Source: Thermococcus profundus (GTDB lineage Archaea > Methanobacteriota_B > Thermococci > Thermococcales > Thermococcaceae). From it: a stretch of 64,000 bases of DNA. The stretch covers positions 248,001 through 312,000 of the forward strand of contig NZ_CP014862.1 of NCBI RefSeq assembly GCF_002214585.1. Reading direction: 5' to 3'. The notes under the pieces were generated by a model, which searched no databases, had not been told where the DNA came from, and saw only the letters and a list, made by a program, of their open reading frames with translations. Of the stretch, positions 1-7,776 are shown piece after piece (positions within the stretch are counted from its first letter, which is position 1; each line of letters opens with the position of its first letter). The position numbers were made by a program, and so were the translations under genes.

Positions 1-1
1 A

Positions 2-121
2 CTAGTCAAGCTTGAGAAAGTCCAGGAAGCCATTAAGGAGACCTTCTCGGGAGCCCTCGGGGAGAAGAACGCCAAGGCCGCCGAGGAGTCCTTCAACAAG
101 ACCGTTGTCTACGAGCTCTGA
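2..121 (+). CDS. porG: 2-oxoacid:ferredoxin oxidoreductase shared gamma subunit, C-terminal end (partial)
   Basis: The reading frame is open from the window edge to a TGA at 119-121 and gives about 39 residues ending in TVVYEL. Its place directly before the delta, alpha and beta genes of two 2-oxoacid oxidoreductases is where Pyrococcus and Thermococcus carry the gamma subunit shared by pyruvate and 2-ketoisovalerate ferredoxin oxidoreductases. The fragment is too short to show a motif, so the name rests on gene order. The 47 bases to the next start carry only an A/G-rich ribosome site, which fits cotranscription. Confidence 0.75.
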   Translation, partial: LVKLEKVQEAIKETFSGALGEKNAKAAEESFNKTVVYEL

Positions 122-168
122 TTTTGCTCTGATTCCTTGTTTCATCTTACCTTAAGGAGGGGAGGAGA

Positions 169-486
169 TTGAACACGCTGTTTGGTGAAAAGAAGGAAGG
201 GGCCACCAAAATCGTCTTCACCAAGGTGGACGAGTACCCGGAGGCCCCAATAAGTCTGGGGACGACCCTCAGCAACTTCACCGGCGACTGGAGGACTTTC
301 ATTCCGATCATAAACGAGGACAAGTGCGTCAAGTGCTATATCTGCTGGAAGTTCTGCCCTGAGCCGGCCATCTACATCAAGGACGACGGCTACGTCGCGG
401 TTGACTACGACTACTGTAAGGGTTGCGGTATCTGCGCCAACGAGTGCCCGACCAACGCCATAACGATGGAGAAGGAGGAGAAGTGA
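169..486 (+). CDS. vorD: 2-ketoisovalerate ferredoxin oxidoreductase, delta (ferredoxin-like) subunit
   Basis: 105-residue cytoplasmic electron-transfer subunit that carries electrons from the TPP-containing catalytic subunits to external ferredoxin. Two 4Fe-4S motifs are visible, CVKCYICWKFCPEP near residue 50 and CKGCGICANECP near residue 84. The start is TTG at 169, supported by GGAGG about seven bases upstream; no ATG lies nearby in frame. The stop is 10 bases before vorA. It is assigned to VOR rather than POR by its position after the gamma subunit, as in Pyrococcus (gamma, vorDAB, porDAB), and by the lengths of the following subunits. The second delta gene at 2700 is a close paralogue. 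Confidence 0.85.
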   Translation: MNTLFGEKKEGATKIVFTKVDEYPEAPISLGTTLSNFTGDWRTFIPIINEDKCVKCYICWKFCPEPAIYIKDDGYVAVDYDYCKGCGICANECPTNAITMEKEEK

Positions 487-496
487 GGTGGTGAAG

Positions 497-1684
497 ATGG
501 AGTACAAGCCGATCAGAAAGGTCGTGAGCGGAAACTATGCGGCAGCCTACGCAGTGAAAGACGCCAGGGTTCAGGTGGTTGCCGCTTACCCGATCACCCC
601 CCAGACCAGCATCATCGAAAAGATAGCCGAGTTCCTTGCCAACGGAGAGGTCGAGAACCTCCAGTACGTTCCGGTCGAGAGCGAGCACTCCGCAATGGCC
701 GCCACCATCGGTGCATCTGCGACAGGCGCTAGGGCCTTCACGGCAACCTCTGCCCAGGGTCTAGCTTTGATGCACGAGATGCTCCACTGGGCGGCCGGTG
801 CGAGGCTTCCCATAGTTATGGTCGACGTTAACAGGGCAATGGCTCCCCCGTGGAGCGTGTGGGACGATCAGACCGATTCACTCGCCCAGAGGGATACGGG
901 CTGGATGCAGTTCTACGCCGAGAACAACCAGGAGGTTTACGACGGAGTTCTGATGGCATTCAAGATAGCGGAGACCGTCAACGTCCCGGCCATGGTCGTT
1001 GAGAGCGCCTTCATCCTGAGCCACACATACGACGTCGTCGAGATGATCCCGCAGGAGCTCGTCGACGAGTTCCTCCCGCCACGGAAGCCGCTCTACACCC
1101 TGACCAACTTCGACAACCCGATTTCGGTCGGCGCCCTCGCAACTCCCGCCGACTACTACGAGTTCCGCTACAAGCTCGCCAAGGCCCATGAGAAGGCCAA
1201 GAAGGTCATCAAGGAAGTCGGCAAAGAGTTTGGGGAGATGTTCGGAAGGGACTACAGCCAGATGATAGAGCTCTACAGAACCGACGATGCCGACTTCGTC
1301 TTCATGGGCATGGGTTCGCTCATGGGAACCGTCAAGCAGGCCGTTGACATTCTCAGGGAAGAGGGCTACAAGGTCGGAGCGGCGAAGGTCCGCTGGTTCA
1401 GGCCGTTCCCGAAGGAGGAGCTCTACGAGCTCGCCAAGAACGTCCAGGGCATAGCGGTCCTCGACAGGAACTTCTCCTTCGGCCAGGAGGGCATACTCTT
1501 CACAGAGGCCAAGGGGGCGCTCTACAACACCGGTGCCAAGCCGCTCATGAAGAACTACATAGTCGGACTCGGAGGCAGGGACTTCACGGTCAACGACGTC
1601 AGGAAGATCGCCGATAACATGAAGGCCGTTATCGAGAAGGGAGAGATCGATGTAGAGGTGGACTGGTACCACCTTAAGAGGTGA
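497..1684 (+). CDS. vorA: 2-ketoisovalerate ferredoxin oxidoreductase, alpha subunit
   Basis: 395-residue alpha subunit of the heterotetrameric enzyme that oxidatively decarboxylates branched-chain 2-oxoacids (from valine, leucine and isoleucine breakdown) to acyl-CoA while reducing ferredoxin. The N-terminal pyrimidine-binding region has the family hallmarks YPITPQTSI (about residue 35) and VESEHSAMAA (about residue 60). The ATG at 497 follows GAGGTGG at a normal distance; two in-frame GTG codons at 488 and 491 overlap that ribosome site and are less likely starts. The length matches VorA/PorA proteins. The end overlaps the vorB ribosome-binding region. Its paralogue porA lies at 3029. Confidence 0.88.
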   Translation: MEYKPIRKVVSGNYAAAYAVKDARVQVVAAYPITPQTSIIEKIAEFLANGEVENLQYVPVESEHSAMAATIGASATGARAFTATSAQGLALMHEMLHWAAGARLPIVMVDVNRAMAPPWSVWDDQTDSLAQRDTGWMQFYAENNQEVYDGVLMAFKIAETVNVPAMVVESAFILSHTYDVVEMIPQELVDEFLPPRKPLYTLTNFDNPISVGALATPADYYEFRYKLAKAHEKAKKVIKEVGKEFGEMFGRDYSQMIELYRTDDADFVFMGMGSLMGTVKQAVDILREEGYKVGAAKVRWFRPFPKEELYELAKNVQGIAVLDRNFSFGQEGILFTEAKGALYNTGAKPLMKNYIVGLGGRDFTVNDVRKIADNMKAVIEKGEIDVEVDWYHLKR

Positions 1685-1689
1685 GAAAG

Positions 1690-2625
1690 ATGGAGATTCC
1701 CGAGACCATTAAGAAGAAACTGACCCTTCCCGCGGACGAGCACTTTTACGCAGGACACACCGCTTGCCAAGGTTGCGGTGCTTCACTCGGACTCAGATAC
1801 GTCCTCAAGGCCTACGGCAGGAAAACGATAGTAACCATTCCTGCCTGCTGTTCGACCATCATAGCCGGTGCCTGGCCCTACTCAACCCTCGACGCCAACC
1901 TCTTCCACACGGCCTTTGAGACCACAGGTGCCGTCATGGGCGGCATTGAGGCGGCCTTAAAGGCCATGGGGTACAAGGTCAAGGGCGAAGACGGTATCAT
2001 GGTCGTCGGCTGGGCCGGCGACGGTGGTACAGCTGATATCGGTCTTCAGGCCCTTTCAGGGTTCCTTGAGAGGGGCCACGACGCGGTCTACATCATGTAC
2101 GACAACGAGGCCTACATGAACACCGGAATCCAGAGGTCAGGTTCAACACCCTACGGAGCCTGGACAACAAACACCCCCGGTGGAAAGAGGCACTTTCTAG
2201 AAAAGCGGCACAAGAAGAAGGTCATAGACATCGTCATAGCCCACGAGATACCCTACGCGGCAACCGCCAGCGTCGCCTATCCGGAGGACTTCATAAGGAA
2301 GCTCAAGACGGCTCAGAAGACTCCGGGACCAAGCTTTATCCAGCTCTTCAGCCCGTGCCCGACCGGATGGAGGAGCCCGACCGACAAGAGCATCGAGATA
2401 GCCCGCCTAGCAGTCCAGACCGCCTACTTCCCGCTCTTCGAGTACAAGGACGGCAAGTACAAGATCAACATGCCCAACCCGAAGAAGGAGCCAAAGCCGA
2501 TAGAGGAGTTCCTCAAGTACCAGGGCAGGTTCAAGTACATGACCAAGGAGGACATCGAGATCCTCCAGGCGTGGGTGAACCACGAGTGGGAGAAGCTTAA
2601 GAAGCTCGCCGAGGTCTTCGGCTGA
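1690..2625 (+). CDS. vorB: 2-ketoisovalerate ferredoxin oxidoreductase, beta (TPP-binding) subunit
   Basis: 311-residue beta subunit that binds thiamine diphosphate and a 4Fe-4S cluster. It shows CQGCGASLG near residue 27, the TPP-Mg motif beginning GDGGTADIG near residue 117 and continuing to [10 protein letters not shown], and a late SPCPTGW cysteine. The ATG at 1690 is placed correctly behind AGAGGTGA, which also contains the vorA stop; an in-frame GTG at 1681 would overlap vorA by four bases and is the alternative start. The 311-residue length matches known Pyrococcus VorB and is shorter than PorB, which supports VOR over POR. Confidence 0.86.
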   Translation: MEIPETIKKKLTLPADEHFYAGHTACQGCGASLGLRYVLKAYGRKTIVTIPACCSTIIAGAWPYSTLDANLFHTAFETTGAVMGGIEAALKAMGYKVKGEDGIMVVGWAGDGGTADIGLQALSGFLERGHDAVYIMYDNEAYMNTGIQRSGSTPYGAWTTNTPGGKRHFLEKRHKKKVIDIVIAHEIPYAATASVAYPEDFIRKLKTAQKTPGPSFIQLFSPCPTGWRSPTDKSIEIARLAVQTAYFPLFEYKDGKYKINMPNPKKEPKPIEEFLKYQGRFKYMTKEDIEILQAWVNHEWEKLKKLAEVFG

Positions 2626-2656
2626 GCCTTTCATTGTTACACTTTCGTGTCCACGC

Positions 2657-2669
2657 AAAGTTTAAGTTC
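2657..2669 (+). promoter_or_regulatory. Candidate promoter of the porDAB genes
   Basis: The 74-base gap between vorB and porD holds an AAGTTTAAGTT box about 32-42 bases before the porD ATG, preceded by A-rich sequence like an archaeal BRE/TATA pair. The position would put transcription start just upstream of the GAGGTGAT ribosome site. This suggests porDAB can be transcribed separately from vorDAB. Inferred by eye. Confidence 0.5.
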
Positions 2670-2699
2670 GCGTTCCATAACTCACTAGAGGTGATACAT

Positions 2700-3017
2700 A
2701 TGGCTGAGAGCCCGTTTAAGGAGAACATTGAGAGGGTTGCTAAGGAATACAGCGAAAAGATGACCCCCGGTGCGATAGCGACCATTCCGGGGAGCAGCGT
2801 AATCAACAAGACCGGCTCCTGGAGAGTTTTCGTGCCGGAGTTCAACAGGGACAAGTGCACTAGGTGCTTCCTCTGCTACATATACTGCCCGGAGCCGGCC
2901 ATCTACCTGGATGAGGAGAACTATCCGGTATTCGACTACGACTACTGTAAGGGCTGTGGCATCTGCGCCAATGAGTGCCCGGTTGATGCCATAGTTATGG
3001 TTAGGGAGACCAAGTGA
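2700..3017 (+). CDS. porD: Pyruvate ferredoxin oxidoreductase, delta (ferredoxin-like) subunit
   Basis: 105-residue iron-sulfur subunit passing electrons from pyruvate oxidation to ferredoxin. It has two 4Fe-4S motifs, CTRCFLCYIYCPEP and CKGCGICANECP, and is clearly paralogous to the delta subunit at 169. The frame is open from 2634, but the ATG at 2700 has GAGGTGAT six bases upstream and gives the usual length, whereas an upstream start would run through the promoter-like box. Followed by porA after 11 bases. Confidence 0.87.
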   Translation: MAESPFKENIERVAKEYSEKMTPGAIATIPGSSVINKTGSWRVFVPEFNRDKCTRCFLCYIYCPEPAIYLDEENYPVFDYDYCKGCGICANECPVDAIVMVRETK

Positions 3018-3028
3018 GGTGGTGAAAG

Positions 3029-4213
3029 ATGCCGATAAGAACCGTTATGAAGGCAAACGAGGCTGCCGCCTGGGCGGCCAAGCTGGCCAAGCCCAAGGTC
3101 ATAGCGGCTTTCCCGATTACGCCGTCGACCCTCGTTCCCGAGAAGATAAGTGAGTTCGTGGCCAACGGAGAGCTCGACGCCGAGTTCATCAAGGTCGAGA
3201 GCGAGCACTCCGCTATCTCCGCCTGCGTTGGTGCTTCAGCCGCTGGAGTTAGGACCTTCACCGCAACAGCTTCACAGGGTCTCGCTTTGATGCACGAGGT
3301 TCTGTTCATAGCCGCTGGAATGCGCCTTCCGATAGTGGTTGCAGTCGGAAACCGCTCACTCAGTGCTCCGATCAACATCTGGAACGACTGGCAGGACAGC
3401 ATAAGCGAGCGCGATACCGGCTGGCTCCAGTTCTACGCCGAGAACAACCAGGAGGCACTCGATCTCATCCTCATAGCCTTCAAGGTCGCCGAGAACGAGA
3501 AGGTTCTCCTCCCTGCAATGGTCGGCTTCGATGCCTTCATCCTGACCCACACTGTCGAGCCGGTTGAGATTCCAGATCAGGAGGTCGTTGACGAGTTCCT
3601 CGGCGAGTACGAGCCTAAGCATGCTTACCTCGACCCGGAGAGGCCGATAACGCAGGGCACCCTCGCCTTCCCGGCCCACTACATGGAGGCAAGGTACACG
3701 GTTTGGGAGGCCAATGAGAACGCCAAGAAGGTCATCGACGAGGTCTTTGAGGAGTTCGAGAAGAAGTTCGGAAGGAAGTACCGGAAGGTTGAGGAGTACC
3801 GCACCGAGGACGCCGAGATAGTCTTCGTCACCATGGGTTCCCTCGCCGGAACCGTAAAGGAGTACGTCGACCACCTCCGCGAGCAGGGAATCAAGGCCGG
3901 TGCAGCTAAGCTCACCGTTTACAGGCCCTTCCCGATTGAGGAGGTCAGGGAGCTCGCGAAGAAGGCGAAGGTCATAGCCCTCCTCGAGAAGAACGTTACC
4001 TTCAGCGTCGGCGGAGCCCTCTTCCAGGACTTCAGCAGGGCCCTCATAAACGAGAAGGAGAAGCCGATAATCCTTGACTTCATCCTCGGACTCGGCGGCA
4101 GGGACGTTACCTTCCAGAACCTCGACGAAGTCCTTGAGATAAGCAGGAAGGCCCTCAACGGCGAAAAGGTTGATGAGGTCAACTGGATAGGCCTCAGGAA
4201 GGAGATACTGTGA
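3029..4213 (+). CDS. porA: Pyruvate ferredoxin oxidoreductase, alpha subunit
   Basis: 394-residue alpha subunit of the enzyme converting pyruvate, CoA and oxidised ferredoxin to acetyl-CoA, CO2 and reduced ferredoxin, the central step feeding electrons to hydrogenase in this group. [13 protein letters not shown] and [10 protein letters not shown] mark the N-terminal domain. GAGGTGG precedes the ATG. Paralogous to vorA throughout, and of the length known for Pyrococcus PorA. The acetyl-CoA produced would be used by the ADP-forming acyl-CoA synthetase whose alpha subunit is encoded at 56687. Confidence 0.88.
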   Translation: MPIRTVMKANEAAAWAAKLAKPKVIAAFPITPSTLVPEKISEFVANGELDAEFIKVESEHSAISACVGASAAGVRTFTATASQGLALMHEVLFIAAGMRLPIVVAVGNRSLSAPINIWNDWQDSISERDTGWLQFYAENNQEALDLILIAFKVAENEKVLLPAMVGFDAFILTHTVEPVEIPDQEVVDEFLGEYEPKHAYLDPERPITQGTLAFPAHYMEARYTVWEANENAKKVIDEVFEEFEKKFGRKYRKVEEYRTEDAEIVFVTMGSLAGTVKEYVDHLREQGIKAGAAKLTVYRPFPIEEVRELAKKAKVIALLEKNVTFSVGGALFQDFSRALINEKEKPIILDFILGLGGRDVTFQNLDEVLEISRKALNGEKVDEVNWIGLRKEIL

Positions 4214-4223
4214 GGTGAGGAAG

Positions 4224-5219
4224 ATGGCCGTTAGGAAACCCCCGATTACCACTCGCGAGTACTGGGCACCGGGCCACGCCGCCTGTGCCGGCTGTGGCTG
4301 TGCCACCGCTCTCAAGCTCGCCACCAAGGCCTTCAGCGAGGCCATGGAGGAGAAGTTCGGCGATCCCAATGCTTTCGCCATAGCCCAGGCCACAGGTTGT
4401 ATGGAGGTCGTCAGCGCGGTCTTCCCGTACACTGCTTGGAGGGCTCCATGGGTTCACGTTGCCTTTGAGAACGCTGCGGCCGCGGCAAGCGGTGTTGAAG
4501 CGGCCTGGAAGAAGCTCGGCAGGAAGGGCAAGATACTGGCAATAGGTGGAGACGGTGGTACCGCCGACATAGGCCTCCAGGCCCTCTCAGGTATGCTCGA
4601 GAGGAGGCACAACGTCGTTTACCTCATGTACGACAACGAGGCCTACATGAACACCGGAATCCAGAGGAGTTCCTCGACACCCTACGGTGCTTGGACAACA
4701 ACGAGCCCGCCCGGAAAGTACTCCATCGGTGAGGACAAGCCCAAGAAGTGGGTGGCTTTGATAGCGGCCGCCCACCAGATACCGTACGTTGCCACCGCGA
4801 GCATCGGCAACCCCTTCGACTTCGTCAAGAAGATGAAGAAGGCCGCCAAGGTCGACGGCCCGGCCTTCGTCCAGGTTCACTGCACCTGCCCGACCGGCTG
4901 GAAGAGCCCGCTCGAGAAGGGCGTCGAGATAGCTAGACTTGCCATTGAAACGGGTGTCTGGCCGCTCTTTGAGATAGAGAACGGCGACTTCTTCAACATC
5001 AAGATCCAGCCGCCCGGAGGAGGCGCTAAAGTAAAGCGCGAGGGCGGAAAGATAGTCGCCATCGAGTTCAAGAAGCCCATAGAGGAGTACCTCAAACTGC
5101 AGGGCAGGTTCAAGCACCTCTTCAAGAGACCGGAGGCAATAGACGAGATGCGCGAGCAGATCAAGGCCATGTGGAAGGTCCTCGGCGTCGAAGTCACCCT
5201 CCCGAAGCCGGAGGAGTGA
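4224..5219 (+). CDS. porB: Pyruvate ferredoxin oxidoreductase, beta (TPP-binding) subunit
   Basis: 331-residue beta subunit with [10 protein letters not shown] near residue 24, TPP motif GDGGTADIG with [10 protein letters not shown], and a late CTCPTGW cysteine pair region, as in VorB. It is about 20 residues longer than the VorB at 1690 and matches the 331-residue length of Pyrococcus PorB. The ATG at 4224 follows GAGGTGAGG; an in-frame GTG at 4215 lies inside that ribosome site. The gene ends the por operon and is followed by a T-rich stretch and the convergent protease gene. Confidence 0.87.
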   Translation: MAVRKPPITTREYWAPGHAACAGCGCATALKLATKAFSEAMEEKFGDPNAFAIAQATGCMEVVSAVFPYTAWRAPWVHVAFENAAAAASGVEAAWKKLGRKGKILAIGGDGGTADIGLQALSGMLERRHNVVYLMYDNEAYMNTGIQRSSSTPYGAWTTTSPPGKYSIGEDKPKKWVALIAAAHQIPYVATASIGNPFDFVKKMKKAAKVDGPAFVQVHCTCPTGWKSPLEKGVEIARLAIETGVWPLFEIENGDFFNIKIQPPGGGAKVKREGGKIVAIEFKKPIEEYLKLQGRFKHLFKRPEAIDEMREQIKAMWKVLGVEVTLPKPEE

Positions 5220-5243
5220 TTTCTCTCTTTTGCCTTTATCTTT
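5220..5243 (+). terminator. T-rich terminator after porB
   Basis: A run of T-rich sequence (TTCTCTCTTTTGCCTTTATC) directly follows the porB stop. Oligo-T tracts without a hairpin are the usual archaeal terminator. It lies between porB and the convergent gene ending at 5251. Confidence 0.5.
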
Positions 5244-5250
5244 AGCCTGC

Positions 5251-5712
5251 CTAATCAACGGCATCTTTAAACGCTATCGCAAGGCCCCTTACGCAGTTCT
5301 TTACCTCCTCGGTTACCTCCTTTTTGCTTCCGGGCTGGCATCCCAGGAGGACGAAGCGCGTCCATGGGAGCAACTCCTTGAGATGGCCGAGGGTGACCTT
5401 CAGCTGAAACCTGAACTCCTCGGGAACGTCTTCAAGCGCTTCCCAGGGGTCGGCGACAACAACCTTCCCAGGCTCACCACCGAACTCCAGAGGAGTCGCC
5501 ACTATCACGAGCTCCGGCCGAAACCTCACGACTACACCGGCCTGGCTTTCTGGGACGCTGTGGCAGTTGAGGGGGAAAAAGTTGGGGTTCTCAACTGCCC
5601 TCAAAAGGGCCTCAGCTAGATACGCCCCGAAGCCGTAGTCGCCCATCTTCTCGTTGCCTATCCCCATCAGGACTACCCTGTGCAGGTTTCCGAGTATCTC
5701 CTTGACTTCCAT
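5251..5712 (-). CDS. hycI: HycI-like [NiFe]-hydrogenase maturation protease
   Basis: 153-residue endopeptidase of the HycI/HybD family, which removes the C-terminal tail of the hydrogenase large subunit after nickel insertion. The nickel-sensing N-terminus is visible as GIGNEKMGDYGFG (about residue 17), including the conserved Glu and Asp. The ATG follows GGAGGGCGGGG. It is the last gene of the CO-dehydrogenase operon, 15 bases after the HydN-like gene. No hydrogenase large subunit is encoded in the operon. It may serve Mbh or another energy-converting hydrogenase elsewhere, or be a remnant of a CODH-hydrogenase cluster. Confidence 0.8.
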   Translation of the reverse strand: MEVKEILGNLHRVVLMGIGNEKMGDYGFGAYLAEALLRAVENPNFFPLNCHSVPESQAGVVVRFRPELVIVATPLEFGGEPGKVVVADPWEALEDVPEEFRFQLKVTLGHLKELLPWTRFVLLGCQPGSKKEVTEEVKNCVRGLAIAFKDAVD

Positions 5713-5727
5713 TCCCCGCCCTCCAGC

Positions 5728-6252
5728 TTAGAAGACCTTATACCCTGAGCTTATGCTCTTCCTGAGCTCCTCCTCTGTAAGCTCGCGCTGGTGCTCCGGG
5801 ATGTTCTTGGCGCGCCTCTCGTTCACAAGCTCGAGAACCATCTCGAGCGGGCCGTATTGGATTGCCTCGGCGGGACACATCTCGGCGCAGGCAGGCTCAA
5901 GCCCTTCCTCACGCCTCTCGGCACACATGTCGCACTTGGTTATCGCCTTCACCTTGAGGCTGTAGAACGGAACACCGTAAGGACAGACCTGCAGGCAGGC
6001 GAGGCAGCCTATGCACTTGTTCTCAGCTATCCTGACCGCTCCATCCTCGTCGCGGTAGATGGCGTGGGTGGGGCAGACCTTGATACAGGGAGCATCGTCG
6101 CAGTGCTTGCAGTTTATCGGGACGTACTGCTTGTTCTCTGTGACGTATATCCTGATGTACGGATTTCCGTTGTGTATGAAGTCGCAGACGGTCTGGCAGG
6201 TCTCGCACCCGATACAGGTGAGGTAGTCAACGTAGAGGTACTTCCTCTCCAT
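5728..6252 (-). CDS. HydN/CooF-like ferredoxin with four 4Fe-4S clusters
   Basis: 174-residue cytoplasmic electron carrier of the HydN/CooF/DmsB type. Four cysteine groups are visible: CIGCETCQTVC, CKHCDDAPCIKVCP, CIGCLACLQVCP and CDMCAERREEG...CAEMCP. It is paralogous to the cooF product at 9747. Its ATG overlaps the stop of the upstream flavoprotein by one base (TGATG), so the two are translationally coupled. It probably links CO oxidation or the flavoprotein with another acceptor. The exact partner cannot be read from the sequence. Confidence 0.82.
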   Translation of the reverse strand: MERKYLYVDYLTCIGCETCQTVCDFIHNGNPYIRIYVTENKQYVPINCKHCDDAPCIKVCPTHAIYRDEDGAVRIAENKCIGCLACLQVCPYGVPFYSLKVKAITKCDMCAERREEGLEPACAEMCPAEAIQYGPLEMVLELVNERRAKNIPEHQRELTEEELRKSISSGYKVF

Positions 6253-7304
6253 CAGAGCTCACCCCTGAGCCACTTGTCGATGGAAACGGCAGTGTAAAGG
6301 CCATCCTTTATCGCCCTGCCGACTTTTGTGGGGCCGTTGGCAACATCTCCAGCGGCGAAGATGCCTTCAACGCTCGTCATGTGCCTCTCGTCCACAACGA
6401 GCCTGCCCCTCCTGTCCGTGGCGAGATAAGTTCCGTTGACGGGTGGAGTGGATACCATTCCTATGGCGAAGACGAGATAATCTACTGGAACCTGGAACTC
6501 CGAGCCGGGAATTGGAATTGGCCGCCTCCTTCCGGTTGCATCCGGTTCTCCGAGACGCGTCCTGAGGAGTTCGATGGCCTTTACCCGGCCGTTCTCACCG
6601 ATGACGCTCTTCGGTGTCACAAGTTCGAACCACTTGACTCCCCTGTTGCGGAGTATGTTTATCTCGTAGGCACCTGCTGGAGCCTCTCTTATCGTCCTGC
6701 GGTAGAATATCTCGACATCGGCACCCAAGCGGTTGCATTCAAAGGCTACATCAACGGCCGTCAGTCCGGCCCCTATTATACCGACCTTCTTTCCGGCCAA
6801 ATCGGGAACCTTCTCCTCTGGAACGTAGCCGAGCTTGTGACCCTTTATCCAGAAGAGCAGTTCAAGGGGTGAGAGTATACCCTCGAGATCATCACCGGGG
6901 ATTCCTATCTTCCTGACGTTCCATATGCCGGTGGCTATTAAAACCGCATCGTACTTCTCCTTCAGCTCGCTCAGCCTGATCTTTCTCTCGTAGAACTCAT
7001 CGCCCTCGTCTTCTCTTTCTCCTTCCATGACCTTGGTCCGGGGGTAGTACGTTACCTCGAACTCCTCCTCAAGCTCCTTAGCTCCAAAGCGAATCCTCTC
7101 GACCGGAATTCTAAACTCCGGAATGACGAAGAGCATCAATCCCCCGGGTTCCGGCATTTTATCGTAGATATCCACATCGTGCCCCTTACATACGAGATAG
7201 CCTGCGGCGGTGAGGCCAGCTGGTCCGGCCCCAACTATTGCTATCCTCTTTCCGGTCGGCTGTGGCTTCTTCTTGCAGAGAAAGGAGAATTTCATGCCCT
7301 TCAT
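6252..7304 (-). CDS. GltD/NfnB-like FAD- and NAD(P)-binding oxidoreductase
   Basis: 350-residue flavoprotein related to the glutamate synthase small subunit and the NADPH:ferredoxin enzymes derived from it. An FAD-binding IVGAGPAGLTAAG lies near residue 22, an NAD(P)-binding IIGAGLTAVDVA near residue 180, and the closing GIFAAGDVANGPTKV near residue 320. The ATG at 7304 overlaps the preceding stop (ATGA). The frame remains open upstream to 7379 but that part lies inside the ferredoxin gene. The N-terminal iron-sulfur domain typical of full GltD is absent. The separate ferredoxin just upstream may supply it. Its place in the CODH operon suggests electron transfer between ferredoxin and NAD(P). 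Confidence 0.8.
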   Translation of the reverse strand: MKGMKFSFLCKKKPQPTGKRIAIVGAGPAGLTAAGYLVCKGHDVDIYDKMPEPGGLMLFVIPEFRIPVERIRFGAKELEEEFEVTYYPRTKVMEGEREDEGDEFYERKIRLSELKEKYDAVLIATGIWNVRKIGIPGDDLEGILSPLELLFWIKGHKLGYVPEEKVPDLAGKKVGIIGAGLTAVDVAFECNRLGADVEIFYRRTIREAPAGAYEINILRNRGVKWFELVTPKSVIGENGRVKAIELLRTRLGEPDATGRRRPIPIPGSEFQVPVDYLVFAIGMVSTPPVNGTYLATDRRGRLVVDERHMTSVEGIFAAGDVANGPTKVGRAIKDGLYTAVSIDKWLRGEL

Positions 7305-7747
7305 CTGGACCCCCCTCCGAAGAACTTGAGGTATTCTGTCGGGAACTCCTTCACGCGGTCGTGCTTGCATTTGTCGCACATAAAAACGACCTCTGGGTGG
7401 TCATAGAACTTTTCGAGCTTGTGGTACAGAAACTCCGCGGTTTTAACGGTGTAGTCAAGCTTCTTCCCGCAGACCTGACAGTGGGCGTACTCGAATTCGA
7501 GGTCTACCCTCATTGGGCGGCCCTCAATGGCGTTGGTCGGGCATATCTCATTGCACTCGAAGTTGCAATCCTTGCAGAGTTCGGGATGGAAAGATATAAC
7601 CTTTTTATCGTCGTCCATTACGAATATTGCGTTATGGGGACAAACCTGGGCGCAGAGACCGCAGCCTATGCACTCCTTGGTTTTCAAGACGCCCTCTTCC
7701 ACCTTGGGCTGTCCTTTCATACCCAGTAACCCCTTGATGCGTTCCAT
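7301..7747 (-). CDS. Ferredoxin-type iron-sulfur protein with C-terminal zinc-finger-like segment
   Basis: 148 residues. Two 4Fe-4S motifs occupy the first half, CIGCGLCAQVCP near residue 26 and CKDCNFECNEICP near residue 56. The second half carries two CxxC pairs, CQVCGKKL and MCDKCKHD, which look like a metal-binding knuckle. The ATG follows GGTGGT. It overlaps the flavoprotein gene by four bases and lies 29 bases after cooS. It probably forms a complex with the flavoprotein, replacing the missing N-terminal iron-sulfur domain of GltD-like proteins. This is inferred. Confidence 0.78.
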   Translation of the reverse strand: MERIKGLLGMKGQPKVEEGVLKTKECIGCGLCAQVCPHNAIFVMDDDKKVISFHPELCKDCNFECNEICPTNAIEGRPMRVDLEFEYAHCQVCGKKLDYTVKTAEFLYHKLEKFYDHPEVVFMCDKCKHDRVKEFPTEYLKFFGGGSR

Positions 7748-7776
7748 GATACCACCTCAAAAAAGGGAAGGGAGGG

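Noticed and set aside
3356-4432. 358-codon minus-strand frame antisense to porA/porB
   Set aside because: Shadow frame crossing two well-identified genes, with low-complexity Leu/Val/Glu composition.
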